Positions 21,105 to 31,090 are shown, counted from the stretch's first letter. The stretch: DNA of 64,000 nt from Azospirillum sp. TSO22-1 (GCF_003116015.1 NZ_LGQZ01000007.1:47242-111241); one strand, 5' to 3'. A program made the numbers and translations. The notes: generated by a model not told the origin, from the sequence alone.

Positions 21105-22088
21105 TTATGCGTCCACCCCCGCCTTCCGGAAAGCGCCATCCTCTTCCGTCAGCGCCTTGGGCAGCTTGAACACCACGTCCTCGGTGGCCGTCCGCACCTG
21201 CTCCACGCTCACCTGGAAGCGCTCCTTCGCCGCGGCAATCACCTCCTCGACCAGCACCTCGGGCGCCGAGGCGCCGGCGGTGATGCCGAGGCGGCGGATG
21301 TCGCTCAACGCCGTCCAGTCGATGTCGGCCGCCCGCTGCACCAGTTGCGCGCGGGGGCAGCCGGCGTTCTTCGCCACCTCGACCAGCCGCTTGGAGTTGG
21401 ACGAGTTCGGTGCGCCCAGCACCAGCACCGCGTCCACCCCGGGCGCGATGGCCTTCACCGCCTGCTGGCGGTTGGTGGTGGCGTAGCAGATGTCCTCCTT
21501 GCGCGGGCTGGAGATCGCCGGGAAGCGCGCCTGGAGCGCCGCGAGGATGCCCGCCGTCTCGTCCACCGACAGCGTCGTCTGGGTGGCGAAGGCGAGGTTC
21601 TCCGGGTCCTCGACCTCGATGCGCGCCACGTCCTCCACCGTCTCCACCAGCACCACGGCGCCCGGGGGCAGCTGGCCCATGGTGCCGACCACCTCCGGGT
21701 GGCCGGCGTGGCCGATCAGGACGACCTGGCGGCCCTCGACGTGGTGGCGCTCGGCCGCGCGGTGGACCTTGCTGACCAGCGGGCAGGTGGCATCCAGGTA
21801 GAACAGGCCGCGCCGCTCGGCCTCCGCCGGCACCGCCTTGGGCACGCCGTGCGCCGAGAACACCACCGGCACGCCGTCCGGCACCTCGTCCAGCTCATCG
21901 ACGAAGATGGCCCCCAGGGCCTCCAGGCTCTCGACCACGAAGCGGTTGTGCACGATCTCGTGCCGCACGTAGACCGGCGCGCCGTAGCGCTCCAGCGCCA
22001 CCTCGACGATCTGGATCGCCCGGTCGACGCCGGCGCAGAAGCCGCGTGGCGCGGCGAGCAGGATGGTCAGCGGGGGCTTGGCAGTCAT
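21105..22088 (-). CDS. ispH: 4-hydroxy-3-methylbut-2-enyl diphosphate reductase
   Basis: Last enzyme of the MEP isoprenoid pathway, making IPP and DMAPP from HMBPP with a [4Fe-4S] cluster. Cluster cysteines are at C18 ([11 protein letters not shown]), C102 (DATCPLV) and about C201 ([10 protein letters not shown]). The substrate motifs VHNRFVV, HGVPK and [11 protein letters not shown] and the [10 protein letters not shown] motif are all present. The length of 327 aa is typical. ispE of the same pathway is also in this window. Confidence 0.97.
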   Translation of the reverse strand: MTAKPPLTILLAAPRGFCAGVDRAIQIVEVALERYGAPVYVRHEIVHNRFVVESLEALGAIFVDELDEVPDGVPVVFSAHGVPKAVPAEAERRGLFYLDATCPLVSKVHRAAERHHVEGRQVVLIGHAGHPEVVGTMGQLPPGAVVLVETVEDVARIEVEDPENLAFATQTTLSVDETAGILAALQARFPAISSPRKEDICYATTNRQQAVKAIAPGVDAVLVLGAPNSSNSKRLVEVAKNAGCPRAQLVQRAADIDWTALSDIRRLGITAGASAPEVLVEEVIAAAKERFQVSVEQVRTATEDVVFKLPKALTEEDGAFRKAGVDA

Positions 22089-22190
22089 ACGTCCTCAGGG
22101 GTCCTCAAGAGCGGTGCGCCGCCTTGTGCGGGTGCGGCGGGTTCTCTACAGTGCGGCGCCACACGATCCAACCGAGAACAGGCCAGACCT

Positions 22191-22760
22191 ATGGACCGCC
22201 GCGACCGTAATATAGGAACCCCCGTCCGGAAAAGCCTGCTGGCGCTTGGCATTCTGGCGCTGTCCGGCTGCTCGATGTTCGGCGGCGGGCAGCCGGCCAA
22301 TCCGGCGACCGCGGCGCTGGCGTGCCCGAAGATCGGCATCGTGCGCGAACTTCAGGAGGTGACTCAGTTCCGCGCCGGCGGCAAGGACATGACCGACGTC
22401 ACCTCGCGCGCCGCGATCACCGACTACAGCGGCAACTGCGAGTACGGCAGCGACGGCGTCACCATCAACCTGAACCTCTTCGTGCTGGCCGAGCGCGGCC
22501 CGGCCATGCAGGGCGACCAGGCGACCTACCGCTACTTCGTGGCGGTCGCCCGCCCGGACGAGGAGAACCCGGCCAGCAAGGCGGAGTTCGAGACCTCCGT
22601 CGCGTTCCCCAAGGGGCAGACGCGAGTCGTCACCAAGGAGGAGCTGGCGCCGAAGATCCCGCTGCCCAAGGACGCCAACGCCAAGAGCTGGCGCGTGCTG
22701 GTCGGCTTCCAGCTGACGCCGGAGCAGCTCAACTTCAACCTCGCGCAGATCAAGCGCTGA
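22191..22760 (+). CDS. Conserved lipoprotein of unknown function
   Basis: A 189-residue protein with a lipoprotein signal: positive N-terminus, hydrophobic LLALGILALSG and lipobox LSGC with Cys at 27. The mature part is soluble and strand-rich, with no named domain that I recognise. Similar lipoproteins next to ispH occur in related alphaproteobacteria. It is divergent from ispH (102-base gap) and stops about 80 bases before the glycine riboswitch. Confidence 0.75.
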   Translation: MDRRDRNIGTPVRKSLLALGILALSGCSMFGGGQPANPATAALACPKIGIVRELQEVTQFRAGGKDMTDVTSRAAITDYSGNCEYGSDGVTINLNLFVLAERGPAMQGDQATYRYFVAVARPDEENPASKAEFETSVAFPKGQTRVVTKEELAPKIPLPKDANAKSWRVLVGFQLTPEQLNFNLAQIKR

Positions 22761-22837
22761 GCGGTGCGGCCTACGGCCGTTCGCGCGGATTGACAATCCG
22801 GAGCGAGCCGGTAGGTTAGCCGCACACGCCGACGACC

Positions 22838-23068
22838 CCTCGCGGGAGAGACCGCCGCGGAGCCTTCTCCATAAAGGAAGACGGCTCCGGCAGGCGGCGC
22901 CGAAGGAGCAACCGCCCCCGGAAACTCTCAGGCAAACGGACCGCAGGGAAAGGCACTCTGGAAAGCAGGCGCCCCGCCGTTGGGCAGGGCGTCTCACCGA
23001 AGGAGTAAACCGGTTTCCGGGCTTGTGCCCGGCCGGTGAATCTCTCAGGTCCACGACAGAGGGGGCTG
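22838..23068 (+). promoter_or_regulatory. Tandem glycine riboswitch upstream of the gcv operon
   Basis: Two adjacent glycine aptamers. The first (about 22838-22950) has CGGGAGAGACC, CGCCGAAGGAGCAA and the closing AACTCTCAGGCAAA. The second (about 22954-23068) has CTCTGGAAAGC, CACCGAAGGAGTAA and AATCTCTCAGG. These GCCGAAGGAG and CTCTCAGG blocks are the conserved core of the glycine class. The pair senses glycine and turns on gcvT-H-PA-PB. The end positions are approximate. Confidence 0.95.
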
Positions 23069-23069
23069 G

Positions 23070-23108
23070 CACACCGCGCATCCGCGCGGTGTGAACCACT
23101 GTCGGAGG
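23070..23108 (+). promoter_or_regulatory. Hairpin and gcvT ribosome site after the glycine riboswitch
   Basis: A 10-bp perfect stem (23070-23079 with 23084-23093) follows the second aptamer without a T-run, so termination is unlikely. CTGTCG (23099-23104) overlaps the start of the gcvT ribosome site GGAGG (23104-23108). It can pair with CGACAG (23054-23059) in the 3' P1 strand of aptamer 2. Glycine binding would hold that strand in P1 and expose the ribosome site. The pairing is visible; the mechanism is inferred. Confidence 0.6.
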
Positions 23109-23114
23109 ACGCGC

Positions 23115-24227
23115 GTGACCGATTCGCCTGAAAACCTGTTGAAGACGCCCTTGCACGCCCTGCACGTCGAGCTGGGCGCGCGCATGGTGCCGTTCGCCGG
23201 CTACGACATGCCGGTGCAGTACCCCGCGGGCATCCTCAAGGAGCACCTGCACACCCGCGCGAAGGCGGGCCTGTTCGACGTGTCGCACATGGGGCAGGTG
23301 CGCCTGACCGGCGACGACCCCGCGGCGGCGCTGGAGTCGCTGGTGCCCGGCGACATCAAGGGCCTTGGCCGCGGCCGCATGCGCTACACCCTGTTCACCA
23401 GCGAGACCGGCGGCATCCTGGACGACCTGATGGTCACCAATGCCGGCGACCATCTGTTCCTGGTGGTCAACGCCGCCCGCAAGGAGCACGACATCGCCCA
23501 CCTGCGCGAGCGCCTGAAGGGCAAGGCGGAGGTGGAGCCGCTGCCCGACGCCGCGCTGATGGCGCTGCAGGGGCCGGACGCGGCCGGCGTGCTGGCGCGC
23601 TTCGTTCCCGAGGCGGCGACCATGAAGTTCATGACGCTGCTGCCGGCCACCTTCAATGGCATCCCGGTGCTGATCACCCGCTCCGGCTACACCGGCGAGG
23701 ACGGTTACGAGATCTCCTGCGCGTGCGCGGACGCCGAGACGATCGCCCGCGCCCTGCTGGCGGAAGCCGAAGTCGAGGCCATCGGCCTGGGCGCCCGCGA
23801 TTCGCTGCGCCTGGAGGCCGGGCTGTGCCTGTACGGCCACGACATCGACGAGACGACGACGCCGGTCGAGGCGGCGCTGGAGTGGGCGCTGTCCAAGCGC
23901 CGCCGCGAGGAAGGCGGGTTCCTCGGCGCCGAGGTCATCCTCGGCCAGCTCAAGACCGGAGCCCAGCGCCGGCGGGTCGGCATCCGTCCGGACGGCCGCG
24001 CCCCGGCGCGCGAGCACACGGAGATCGCCGACGAGGCCGGCAACCGGCTGGGCGAGATCACCAGCGGCGGCTTCGGCCCGACGGTGAACGGCCCGGTCGC
24101 CATGGGCTACGTCGGCATCGGCCGGGCGGCCGAGGGCTCGCCGCTGGCGCTGATGGTCCGCGGCAAGCCGCTGGCCGCCCGGGTCGCGGCCATGCCGTTC
24201 GTTCCTCAACGCTATTACCGGGGCTGA
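23115..24227 (+). CDS. gcvT: Glycine cleavage system T protein (aminomethyltransferase)
   Basis: Transfers the methylene group from H-protein-bound aminomethyl lipoate to tetrahydrofolate, releasing ammonia. The 370-residue protein shows [37 protein letters not shown], and the folate-site [10 protein letters not shown]. The start is GTG at 23115, six bases after GGAGG; an in-frame GTG at 23091 falls in the hairpin. First gene of the riboswitch-controlled operon. Confidence 0.97.
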   Translation: MTDSPENLLKTPLHALHVELGARMVPFAGYDMPVQYPAGILKEHLHTRAKAGLFDVSHMGQVRLTGDDPAAALESLVPGDIKGLGRGRMRYTLFTSETGGILDDLMVTNAGDHLFLVVNAARKEHDIAHLRERLKGKAEVEPLPDAALMALQGPDAAGVLARFVPEAATMKFMTLLPATFNGIPVLITRSGYTGEDGYEISCACADAETIARALLAEAEVEAIGLGARDSLRLEAGLCLYGHDIDETTTPVEAALEWALSKRRREEGGFLGAEVILGQLKTGAQRRRVGIRPDGRAPAREHTEIADEAGNRLGEITSGGFGPTVNGPVAMGYVGIGRAAEGSPLALMVRGKPLAARVAAMPFVPQRYYRG

Positions 24228-24280
24228 TCGCCCGCACCATGAATACGGATAAAACTGGGCACGACCAACAGGGGGCATCC

Positions 24281-24654
<374 letters not shown>

Positions 24655-24655
<1 letters not shown>

Positions 24656-25995
24656 TGCGTTACCTGCCCCTCACCGAGGCCGACCGGCACGCCATGCTCG
24701 CGGCCATCGGCGCGTCGTCGGTGGACGAGCTGTTCCGCGACGTGCCGCCGGCGGCCCGCCGCTCCGGCCCCGTCGAGGGGCTGCCGGGCTTCGCCGGCGA
24801 GCTGGAGGTCGAACGCCAGCTCGCCGCGATGGCGGCGAAGAACATCGCGGCCGGCAGCGTGCCGAGCTTCGTCGGCTGCGGTGCCTACCGGCACCACATC
24901 CCGGCCACCGTGGACTACATGGTCCAGCGCGGCGAGTTCCTCACCGCCTACACGCCGTACCAGCCGGAAATCAGCCAGGGCACGCTGCAGGTCCTGTTCG
25001 AGTTCCAGACCCAGGTGTCGCTGCTGACCGGCATGGACGTCGCCAACGCCTCCATGTACGACGGCGCCACCGCGTGCGCCGAGGCCGTCATGATGGCCAA
25101 CCGCCTGACCCGGCGGAAGAAGGCGATCCTCTCGGGCGGCCTGCACCCGCATTACCGCGACGTCACCACCACCGACGCCCACTTTATCGGCTTCGAGGCG
25201 GTGGCGCTGCCCCCCGCGCCGAAGGGCGGCGAGGACCTGGTGGCGCTGGTGGACGCCGACACCGCCTGCATCGTCGTGCAGAACCCGGACGTGTTCGGCC
25301 AGGTGCGCGACTACACCACGCTCGCCCAGCAGTGCCAGGCCAAGGGCGCCCTGCTGATCGTCGTGGTGACCGAGGCGGTGTCGCTCGGCCTGCTCACCCC
25401 GCCGGGCGAGATGGGCGCCGACATCGTCGCGGCCGAGGGCCAGTCGCTGGGCAACGCGCTGAACTTCGGCGGGCCGTACGTCGGCCTGTTCGCGGTCAAG
25501 GAGAAGTACGTCCGCCAGATGCCCGGCCGCCTGTGCGGCCAGACGGTGGACGCCGACGGCCGCCGCGGCTTCGTGCTGACGCTGTCGACGCGCGAGCAGC
25601 ACATCCGCCGCGAGAAGGCGACCTCGAACATCTGCACCAACGCCGGCCTGTGCGCGCTGGCCTTCTCCATCCACCTCAGCCTGCTGGGCGAGGAGGGCTT
25701 CACGCGTCTGGCGAGGATCAACCACGCCAAGGCGGTGCAACTCGCCGACCGGCTGTCGGGGGTGAAGGGCGTGTCGGTGGTGAACGACAGCTTCTTCAAC
25801 GAGTTCACGGTGACCCTGCCGCGCGCCGCGGCCGAGGTGGTGGAGGAACTGGCCAAGCGCCGCATCCTCGCCGGCGTTCCGGCCTCGCGCCTCTTTGCGG
25901 GCCAGCTGGAGGATCACCTGATCCTCGCCGCCACCGAGACCACCACCGAGTCCGACATGGATGCGCTGACCAAGGCGCTCTCCGAGGTGCTGTGA
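24655..25995 (+). CDS. gcvPA: Glycine dehydrogenase (decarboxylating) subunit 1
   Basis: N-terminal half of split glycine dehydrogenase (P protein), which decarboxylates glycine and passes the aminomethyl group to the H protein. The 446 residues show [34 protein letters not shown] and [15 protein letters not shown], typical of the subunit. This half lacks the PLP lysine, which is in gcvPB. Overlaps both neighbours by one base, so expression is tightly coupled. Confidence 0.97.
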
Positions 25996-27569
25996 TGACG
26001 ATGAATTCCCAGGGACGCCCCTCCACCCCGGCCGGCGCCGACAGCGCCGTCCCGGAGACCGTCACCGGCAACCGCGGCCTGCAGATCGAGGAGGCGCTGA
26101 TCTTCGAGCAGGACAGCCCCGGCATGTCCGGCGTCGACCTGCCCGCGGTGCCGGCCACGCCGCTCCGCCTCGGCGCCGTCAAGCCGCGCGGGCGCGTCGG
26201 CCTGCCGGGCCTGTCGGAGCCGCAGGTGGTCCGCCACTACACGCGGCTGTCGCAGAAGAACTATTCCATCGACACCGGGCTGTACCCGCTCGGCTCCTGC
26301 ACCATGAAGCACAACCCGCGCCTCAACGAGAAGATGGCGCGGCTGCCGGGCTTCGGCGACGTGCACCCGCTCCAGCCCGTCAGCACCGTGCAGGGCGCCC
26401 TGGAGCTGATGGACGCGCTGGCGCACTGGCTGAAGACGCTGACCGGCATGCCGGCGGTGACGCTGGCCCCGGCGGCCGGCGCGCACGGCGAGATGGCCGG
26501 CATGATGGCGATCCGCGCCGCGCTGGAGCACCGCGGCGAGGCCGGCCGCACCCGCGTGCTGGTGCCGGAGAGCGCGCACGGCACCAACCCGGCGACCGCG
26601 GCGGCGCTGGGCTTCTCGGTCGATCCGATCCCGGCCGGGCCGGACGGGCGGGTCGATCTGGCGGCGATGGAGGCCAAGCTGGGGCCGGACGTGGCCGGCA
26701 TCATGCTGACCAACCCCAACACCTGCGGCCTGTTCGAGCGCGACATTCGCGCCATCGCCGACGCCATCCACGGGGCCGGCGGCTACTTCTACTGCGACGG
26801 CGCCAACTTCAACGCCATCGTCGGCCGGGTGAAACCCGCCGACCTCGGCATCGACGCCATGCACATCAACCTGCACAAGACCTTCTCCACGCCGCACGGC
26901 GGCGGCGGGCCGGGGTCGGGGCCGGTGGTGTTCTCGGAGGCGCTGGCGCCCTTCGTGCCGGTGCCCTACGTGGTGCACGACGCGAACGGCTTCCGTCTGG
27001 TGGAAGGCGCCCAGGTTGAAAATGGGGGGCAGGGCACCGAGGTCGGCCGCATGAAGGCCTTCCACGGCCAGATGGGCATGTTCGTCCGGGCGCTGTCCTA
27101 CATCCTCAGCCATGGTGCGGACGGGCTGTGGCAGGCGGCGGGCGACGCGGTGCTGAACGCCAACTACGTGATGGCGCGTCTGCAGGACACGCTCAGCGCG
27201 TCGTTCGAGGGGCCGTGCATGCACGAGTGCCTGTTCGACGACCGCTTCCTGAAGGGCACCGGGGTGACCACGCTCGACATCGCCAAGGCGCTGATCGACG
27301 AGGGCTTCCACCCGATGACCATGTACTTCCCGCTGGTGGTGCACGGCGCCCTGCTGATCGAGCCGACCGAGACCGAGTCCAAGGCCGGTCTCGATCAGTT
27401 CATCCTGGCGCTGAAGTCCTTGGCTGAGCGGGCGAAGGAGGGCGACGTCGCCTACTTCCAGGGCGCCCCGCGGCTCACCCCGCGCCGCCGCCTGGACGAG
27501 ACGGCGGCGGCCCGCAAGCCGGTGCTGCGCTGGACGCCCGCGTCCGAGCCGGCGCTGGCCGCGGAGTAA
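25995..27569 (+). CDS. gcvPB: Glycine dehydrogenase (decarboxylating) subunit 2
   Basis: PLP-binding half of the split P protein, 524 aa. K295 in HINLHKTFSTPHGGGGPG binds PLP; GLYPLGSCTMKHNPRLNE and PESAHGTNPATAA are signature stretches. The start ATG at 25995 overlaps the gcvPA stop. Compared with shorter homologues it has about 25 extra polar residues at the N-terminus. Last gene of the gcv operon, followed by a hairpin. Confidence 0.97.
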   Translation: MTMNSQGRPSTPAGADSAVPETVTGNRGLQIEEALIFEQDSPGMSGVDLPAVPATPLRLGAVKPRGRVGLPGLSEPQVVRHYTRLSQKNYSIDTGLYPLGSCTMKHNPRLNEKMARLPGFGDVHPLQPVSTVQGALELMDALAHWLKTLTGMPAVTLAPAAGAHGEMAGMMAIRAALEHRGEAGRTRVLVPESAHGTNPATAAALGFSVDPIPAGPDGRVDLAAMEAKLGPDVAGIMLTNPNTCGLFERDIRAIADAIHGAGGYFYCDGANFNAIVGRVKPADLGIDAMHINLHKTFSTPHGGGGPGSGPVVFSEALAPFVPVPYVVHDANGFRLVEGAQVENGGQGTEVGRMKAFHGQMGMFVRALSYILSHGADGLWQAAGDAVLNANYVMARLQDTLSASFEGPCMHECLFDDRFLKGTGVTTLDIAKALIDEGFHPMTMYFPLVVHGALLIEPTETESKAGLDQFILALKSLAERAKEGDVAYFQGAPRLTPRRRLDETAAARKPVLRWTPASEPALAAE

Positions 27570-27578
27570 CGACGAACG

Positions 27579-27615
27579 CCGGCCGGAAGCGGATCGCTTC
27601 CGGCCGGTTCCGTTT
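27579..27615 (+). terminator. Hairpin terminator after gcvPB
   Basis: A 13-bp perfect stem (27579-27591 with 27595-27607, loop GAT) is followed by TTCCGTTTC, a weak T-rich tail. It lies just after the gcvPB stop and before the convergent repeat-protein gene, so it probably ends the gcv transcript. Confidence 0.75.
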
Positions 27616-27626
27616 CAGGGGTTCGT

Positions 27627-28070
27627 TCAGCGCTGCTTCACCAGGGCGCCCTGGCCGGCGAAGTTGCCGATGCCGGCGGAGAGGTTTTGCACGTTGGCGG
27701 CGTTCGACGGCGCGAACTTGCCCTTGCTGCTCTGCATGACCAGCGCACCCTGGTGGGCGTGGTTGCCGATGCCGGCGGCGGTGTTGCCGACCGTCGCCGT
27801 CGAGCCGCCGGAGAACAGCCCGCTGGAGCGCTGCTTCACGGTGGCCGCCTGGGCGGCGTGGTTGCCGATGCCGGCCGCGGTGTTCGACACGCTCGCCGCG
27901 TTCGGGCCGGCGAACATGCCCTTGCCCTTCTGCATGACCAGCGCGCTTTGCTCGGCGCTGTTGCCGATGCCGGCGGCGGTGTTCGAGACGTTGGCGACGT
28001 TCTGCGCCATGGCCGGGGCGGACAGCAGCGCGAGCGAGGCGAAGCCGGCGAGCAGGGAAGTGCGGATCAT
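27627..28070 (-). CDS. Secreted repeat protein with four 33-residue curlin-like repeats
   Basis: A 147-residue protein with a clear signal peptide (1-22, ending APAMA-Q). The whole mature chain is four repeats with an exact 33-residue period: the AGIGN core ends at residues 37, 70, 103 and 136. Each unit reads roughly N-x-A-x-V-x-N-T-A-A-G-I-G-N-x-A-x-Q-x-A-x-V-x-Q, followed by a short basic/Gly linker. Regular Asn/Gln/Gly at fixed spacing with alternating small hydrophobics is what curlin (CsgA/B) repeats look like, suggesting a beta-solenoid or functional amyloid. No csgEFG-like gene is near. The exact family is not known to me. Confidence 0.7.
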   Translation of the reverse strand: MIRTSLLAGFASLALLSAPAMAQNVANVSNTAAGIGNSAEQSALVMQKGKGMFAGPNAASVSNTAAGIGNHAAQAATVKQRSSGLFSGGSTATVGNTAAGIGNHAHQGALVMQSSKGKFAPSNAANVQNLSAGIGNFAGQGALVKQR

Positions 28071-28327
28071 GGTCGGTCTCCTGTAAGGGGGCCGGCGCTC
28101 TGTCGCGTCCGGCGCGTTGTCGATGACAGGACCCTACCGACCCGCGCCCGGCGCCGATGTGAGCCGGGCCACAGTCGGGCGGCGTTTCCAGGAATTGACG
28201 GATCAACGGTTCGTCCGGCATTCGCGGCAAATGCGGTTTCGCCTACGAACCTCTGCCTGTTTCCCATCGTGCGCGGAATGCTGTAGGCTTTCCCCTAGGG
28301 ATTGGGGAAACCAGTCGGGAGGCGGTC

Positions 28328-28783
28328 ATGTCCGTGTGGCGCCGTTACCTCGTACGGGAGACATCCGGGCGGCTCGTCGAGTTGCCGAGCCATGCGTTCG
28401 ACCGCGCGGACGACGGCGTGGCACCAATCCCGGATTTCGCCGGACGCTGCGTGAACCTCGTCGCGGCCGTGCTGGTCGCGGAGGAGGGTGGAGAGCCGCG
28501 CCTCGCCGAGGTCGAGTTCACCAAGCTGTATTTCGACGCCTCGGGCTTCGTCGACGGCTCCAAGCGCGACCGTATGATCCGCCTGATGCTGGAGAGCACC
28601 GCCGACCGCCGTTGCGTGTCGCCGATCCAGCCCGGTTGCCTGGACGCCGCCATGCGCGCCGACGCCGCGCGCGACCAGCTCGCCCGCGAGTTCGGCTGGC
28701 AGCCCGAACCGGCCGAGGTGAACGAGGTGCTGTTCCGCCTCGACGGGCTGCGCTGGATGCCGGCCTCGCCGACCCTGCACTGA
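28328..28783 (+). CDS. Conserved hypothetical protein (151 aa)
   Basis: No family recognised. A soluble 151-residue protein without signal peptide or membrane helix; an N-terminal strand-rich half (MSVWRRYLVRETSGRLVELP, AEVEFTKLYFDASGFVDG) and a helical C-terminal half. Starts at ATG 28328 with GGGAGGCGG upstream, strong support for a real start. It stands alone in front of a small membrane protein gene 76 bases downstream. Confidence 0.7.
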   Translation: MSVWRRYLVRETSGRLVELPSHAFDRADDGVAPIPDFAGRCVNLVAAVLVAEEGGEPRLAEVEFTKLYFDASGFVDGSKRDRMIRLMLESTADRRCVSPIQPGCLDAAMRADAARDQLAREFGWQPEPAEVNEVLFRLDGLRWMPASPTLH

Positions 28784-28859
28784 CGGGGAGGGTGTTCGCC
28801 GCTCCCGCGCGCTCCCATATGCCTGGGCAGTGACCGCGCAGGGAGACATCGGGGCCGCC

Positions 28860-29132
28860 ATGGACCGTCACCACGCCGCCAAGACCGCCACATTGTCGTA
28901 CGACCGTGTCCGTCAGCTGATGCTGATCGGCATGGGCTGGACGATCATCGCGCTGGGCGTGCTGATCGCGCCGCTGCCCGGGCCGGGCGGCATTCCGGTG
29001 ATCGCGCTGGGCGGCATGCTGCTGCTGCGCAACTCGGCCGATGCGCGCCGCCTGTTCGTCCGCGCCAAGCGCCGCTGGCCGCGCGCACTCTATCCTTTCG
29101 AGAAGCTGCGCCAACGCTTCCGCAAGCGCTGA
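28860..29132 (+). CDS. Small membrane protein with PGPGG loop
   Basis: A 90-residue protein with a short cytoplasmic start, one hydrophobic hairpin (about 22-58, LMLIGMGWTIIALGVLIAPLPG then PVIALGGMLLL) and a basic C-terminal tail (RRWPRALYPFEKLRQRFRKR). The turn PGPGGIPV resembles the PGPGW-type transmembrane family. A GTG at 28830 would extend it by ten residues. Function unknown. Confidence 0.7.
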   Translation: MDRHHAAKTATLSYDRVRQLMLIGMGWTIIALGVLIAPLPGPGGIPVIALGGMLLLRNSADARRLFVRAKRRWPRALYPFEKLRQRFRKR

Positions 29133-29188
29133 GCGGCTGGACTTTCCCGGCTCTACGCTGCCATCCTCCCCTCTCCGGTTGAGAGGAG

Positions 29189-30355
29189 ATGAGAGCGGTG
29201 AAGGCTGGCAACGCGATCCTGTCGGGCTATGGGACCACCATCTTCGAGGTGATGTCGCGCCTCTCGGAGGAGCATGGCGCCATCAACCTGGGCCAGGGCT
29301 TCCCCGACGAGCGCGGCCCCGCCGACGTGCTGGAGGCGGCGTCCAGGGCGATCCTGGAGGGCTGGAACCAGTACCCCTCGATGATGGGCACGCCGGACCT
29401 GCGGCAGGCGCTCGCCAGCCACGCGAAGCGCTTCTACGGCCTGGACGTGGACTGGCGGACCGAGACCATGGTCACCTCCGGCGCCACCGAGGCGCTGACC
29501 GCCAGCCTGCTCGGCCTCATCAACCCGGGCGACGAGGTGGTGCTGTTCGAGCCGATGTACGACAGCTACCTGCCGATCGTGCGGCTGGCCGGCGGCGTGC
29601 CGCGCTACGTCAACCTCAAGGCGCCGGACTGGAGCTTCACCCGCGCCGACCTTGAGGCGGCGTTCTCCGACAAGACCAAGCTGGTCCTCATCAACGATCC
29701 GCTGAACCCCGCCGCCAAGGTGTTCAGCCGTGCCGAACTGGAGCTGCTGGCCGAGTTCGTGCAGCGTTTCGACGCCTTCGCGGTGTGCGACGAGGTGTAC
29801 GAGCATCTGGTCTTCGACGGCCGCGGGCACATCCCGCTGATGACGCTGCCGGGCATGCGGGAGCGCTGCCTGAAGATCGGCTCGGCCGGCAAGACCTTCT
29901 CGCTGACCGGCTGGAAGGTCGGCTACATCACCGGCGCACCGCACCTGCTGCAGCCGGTGGCCAAGGCGCACCAGTACATCACCTTCACCACGCCGCCGAA
30001 CCTCCAGGCCGCGGTGGCCTACGGGCTGGGCAAGGAGGACGCGTACTTCACCGGGCTGGCGGCCTCCATGCAGGCCAAGCGCGACCGGCTGGCGGCGGGG
30101 CTGCGGGAGGCCGGGCTGACGGTGATGCCGAGCGCCGGGACCTACTTCCTGACCGTGGACATCGCCTCCACCGGCTTCGAGGGCGACGATCAGGCGTTCT
30201 GCCGCTGGCTGACCGCGGAGGCCGGGGTGACGGCGATTCCGGTCAGCGCCTTCTACGTCGAGAACGCGCCCACCACCGTCATCCGCTTCTGCTTCTCGAA
30301 GAAGGACGAGGTGCTGGACGCGGCGGTGGAGCGGCTGAAGACGCGGTTCGCATAG
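29189..30355 (+). CDS. Class I/II PLP aminotransferase (YbdL / kynurenine aminotransferase-like)
   Basis: A 388-residue fold-type I aminotransferase. The PLP lysine is in KIGSAGKTFSLTGWKVGY; other marks are INLGQGFPDERGP, TSGATEALTA, INDPLNPAAKVF and the C-terminal VIRFCFSKKDEVL Arg. This combination is typical of YbdL-type (methionine-preferring) and kynurenine/glutamine transaminase enzymes; the exact amino acid cannot be read from sequence. One odd point is NDPLNPAAKV, where most relatives have NxPHNPxGKV. Confidence 0.88.
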   Translation: MRAVKAGNAILSGYGTTIFEVMSRLSEEHGAINLGQGFPDERGPADVLEAASRAILEGWNQYPSMMGTPDLRQALASHAKRFYGLDVDWRTETMVTSGATEALTASLLGLINPGDEVVLFEPMYDSYLPIVRLAGGVPRYVNLKAPDWSFTRADLEAAFSDKTKLVLINDPLNPAAKVFSRAELELLAEFVQRFDAFAVCDEVYEHLVFDGRGHIPLMTLPGMRERCLKIGSAGKTFSLTGWKVGYITGAPHLLQPVAKAHQYITFTTPPNLQAAVAYGLGKEDAYFTGLAASMQAKRDRLAAGLREAGLTVMPSAGTYFLTVDIASTGFEGDDQAFCRWLTAEAGVTAIPVSAFYVENAPTTVIRFCFSKKDEVLDAAVERLKTRFA

Positions 30356-30361
30356 ACGGTC

Positions 30362-31090
30362 CTACCCCCCGCCCGGCACGCGTCCGGGCGGCGCGTACCA
30401 TGTGGTCATCGCCCAGCGCTCCCAATGGGCGGCGGCGGGGCCCAGGGGCTCGACGTCGTGCTGTTCGAGGGTCGGGCGGAACAGGACCAGCCGGTTCGGC
30501 AGGGGATCGAGCGCCCGCACCAGCGCATCCCCCTCGTACTGGCGGAGCCGGCCGCCGAACGTCGGCTGCCAGCCCGTCCCGAAGTACAGGACGCTGCACA
30601 GGGTGCGGCCGTGGTTGAAGTCGTTGTGCCGGTCGAGGCGCTGGCCGTACCGGGTGATCCGCAGCAGACTGAACGGCGCCACGCCGGCGCACAGCCCGGT
30701 CAGCCGGTGCAGGAACGCCAGATGGGCCGCCGATTGCAGGAACATCCGGAACCGGACGTGGGTGACCATGCCGGGGCTCAGGCGGTGCTCGGGCTTGGGG
30801 CCGGCGAACCTCATCTCGTCGTGGAATCGCCGGCCGGGCTCGGCGTCACGCCATTCCTCGGGGGTGACGTCCCTGGCGCGACCGTCCGCCGCCCGTTCGT
30901 AGAGGCGGTGGACCTGTTCAAACGCGCCTTCGGTGGCGAACACGCGCTGAAGGTTGGCGAACGGCTCCGGCATCAGGAAATCGTCGAGCCAGATGGTGTT
31001 CAGCGGATCCCCGGCGAACGACGACGCCATGCGTTCCATGGAGTCGGGGTGGAGATGCCGCGGGTCGATCCAGCGTTCGATGCCACTCAC
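30362..31090 (-). CDS. 2-oxoglutarate/Fe(II)-dependent oxygenase, prolyl hydroxylase-like
   Basis: A 242-residue protein with the double-stranded beta-helix core of 2OG oxygenases. The iron ligands are H155 and D157 (RLDRHNDFNH) and H211 (PTLEQHDVEPL), and R225 lies where the 2OG-binding Arg is expected. The motif TFGGRLRQYEGDA matches the FGGxL segment of prolyl 4-hydroxylase-like enzymes. Substrate unknown. It is convergent with the aminotransferase and divergent from the macroglobulin gene. Confidence 0.8.
   Translation of the reverse strand: MSGIERWIDPRHLHPDSMERMASSFAGDPLNTIWLDDFLMPEPFANLQRVFATEGAFEQVHRLYERAADGRARDVTPEEWRDAEPGRRFHDEMRFAGPKPEHRLSPGMVTHVRFRMFLQSAAHLAFLHRLTGLCAGVAPFSLLRITRYGQRLDRHNDFNHGRTLCSVLYFGTGWQPTFGGRLRQYEGDALVRALDPLPNRLVLFRPTLEQHDVEPLGPAAAHWERWAMTTWYAPPGRVPGGG

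Noticed and set aside
23070..23093. Hairpin as transcription terminator of the glycine riboswitch
   Set aside because: It is followed by AACCACTGTC, with no T-run; a translational role fits better.
27627..28070. A possible CRISPR array, since units recur every 99 bases
   Set aside because: The period is exactly 33 codons in frame, with a signal peptide and no short identical repeat separated by unrelated spacers.
28195..28206. TTGACGGATCAA as an FNR/FixK-type site
   Set aside because: The half sites TTGA and TCAA are spaced by four bases, while the family needs TTGAT-N4-ATCAA (six between the tetramers).
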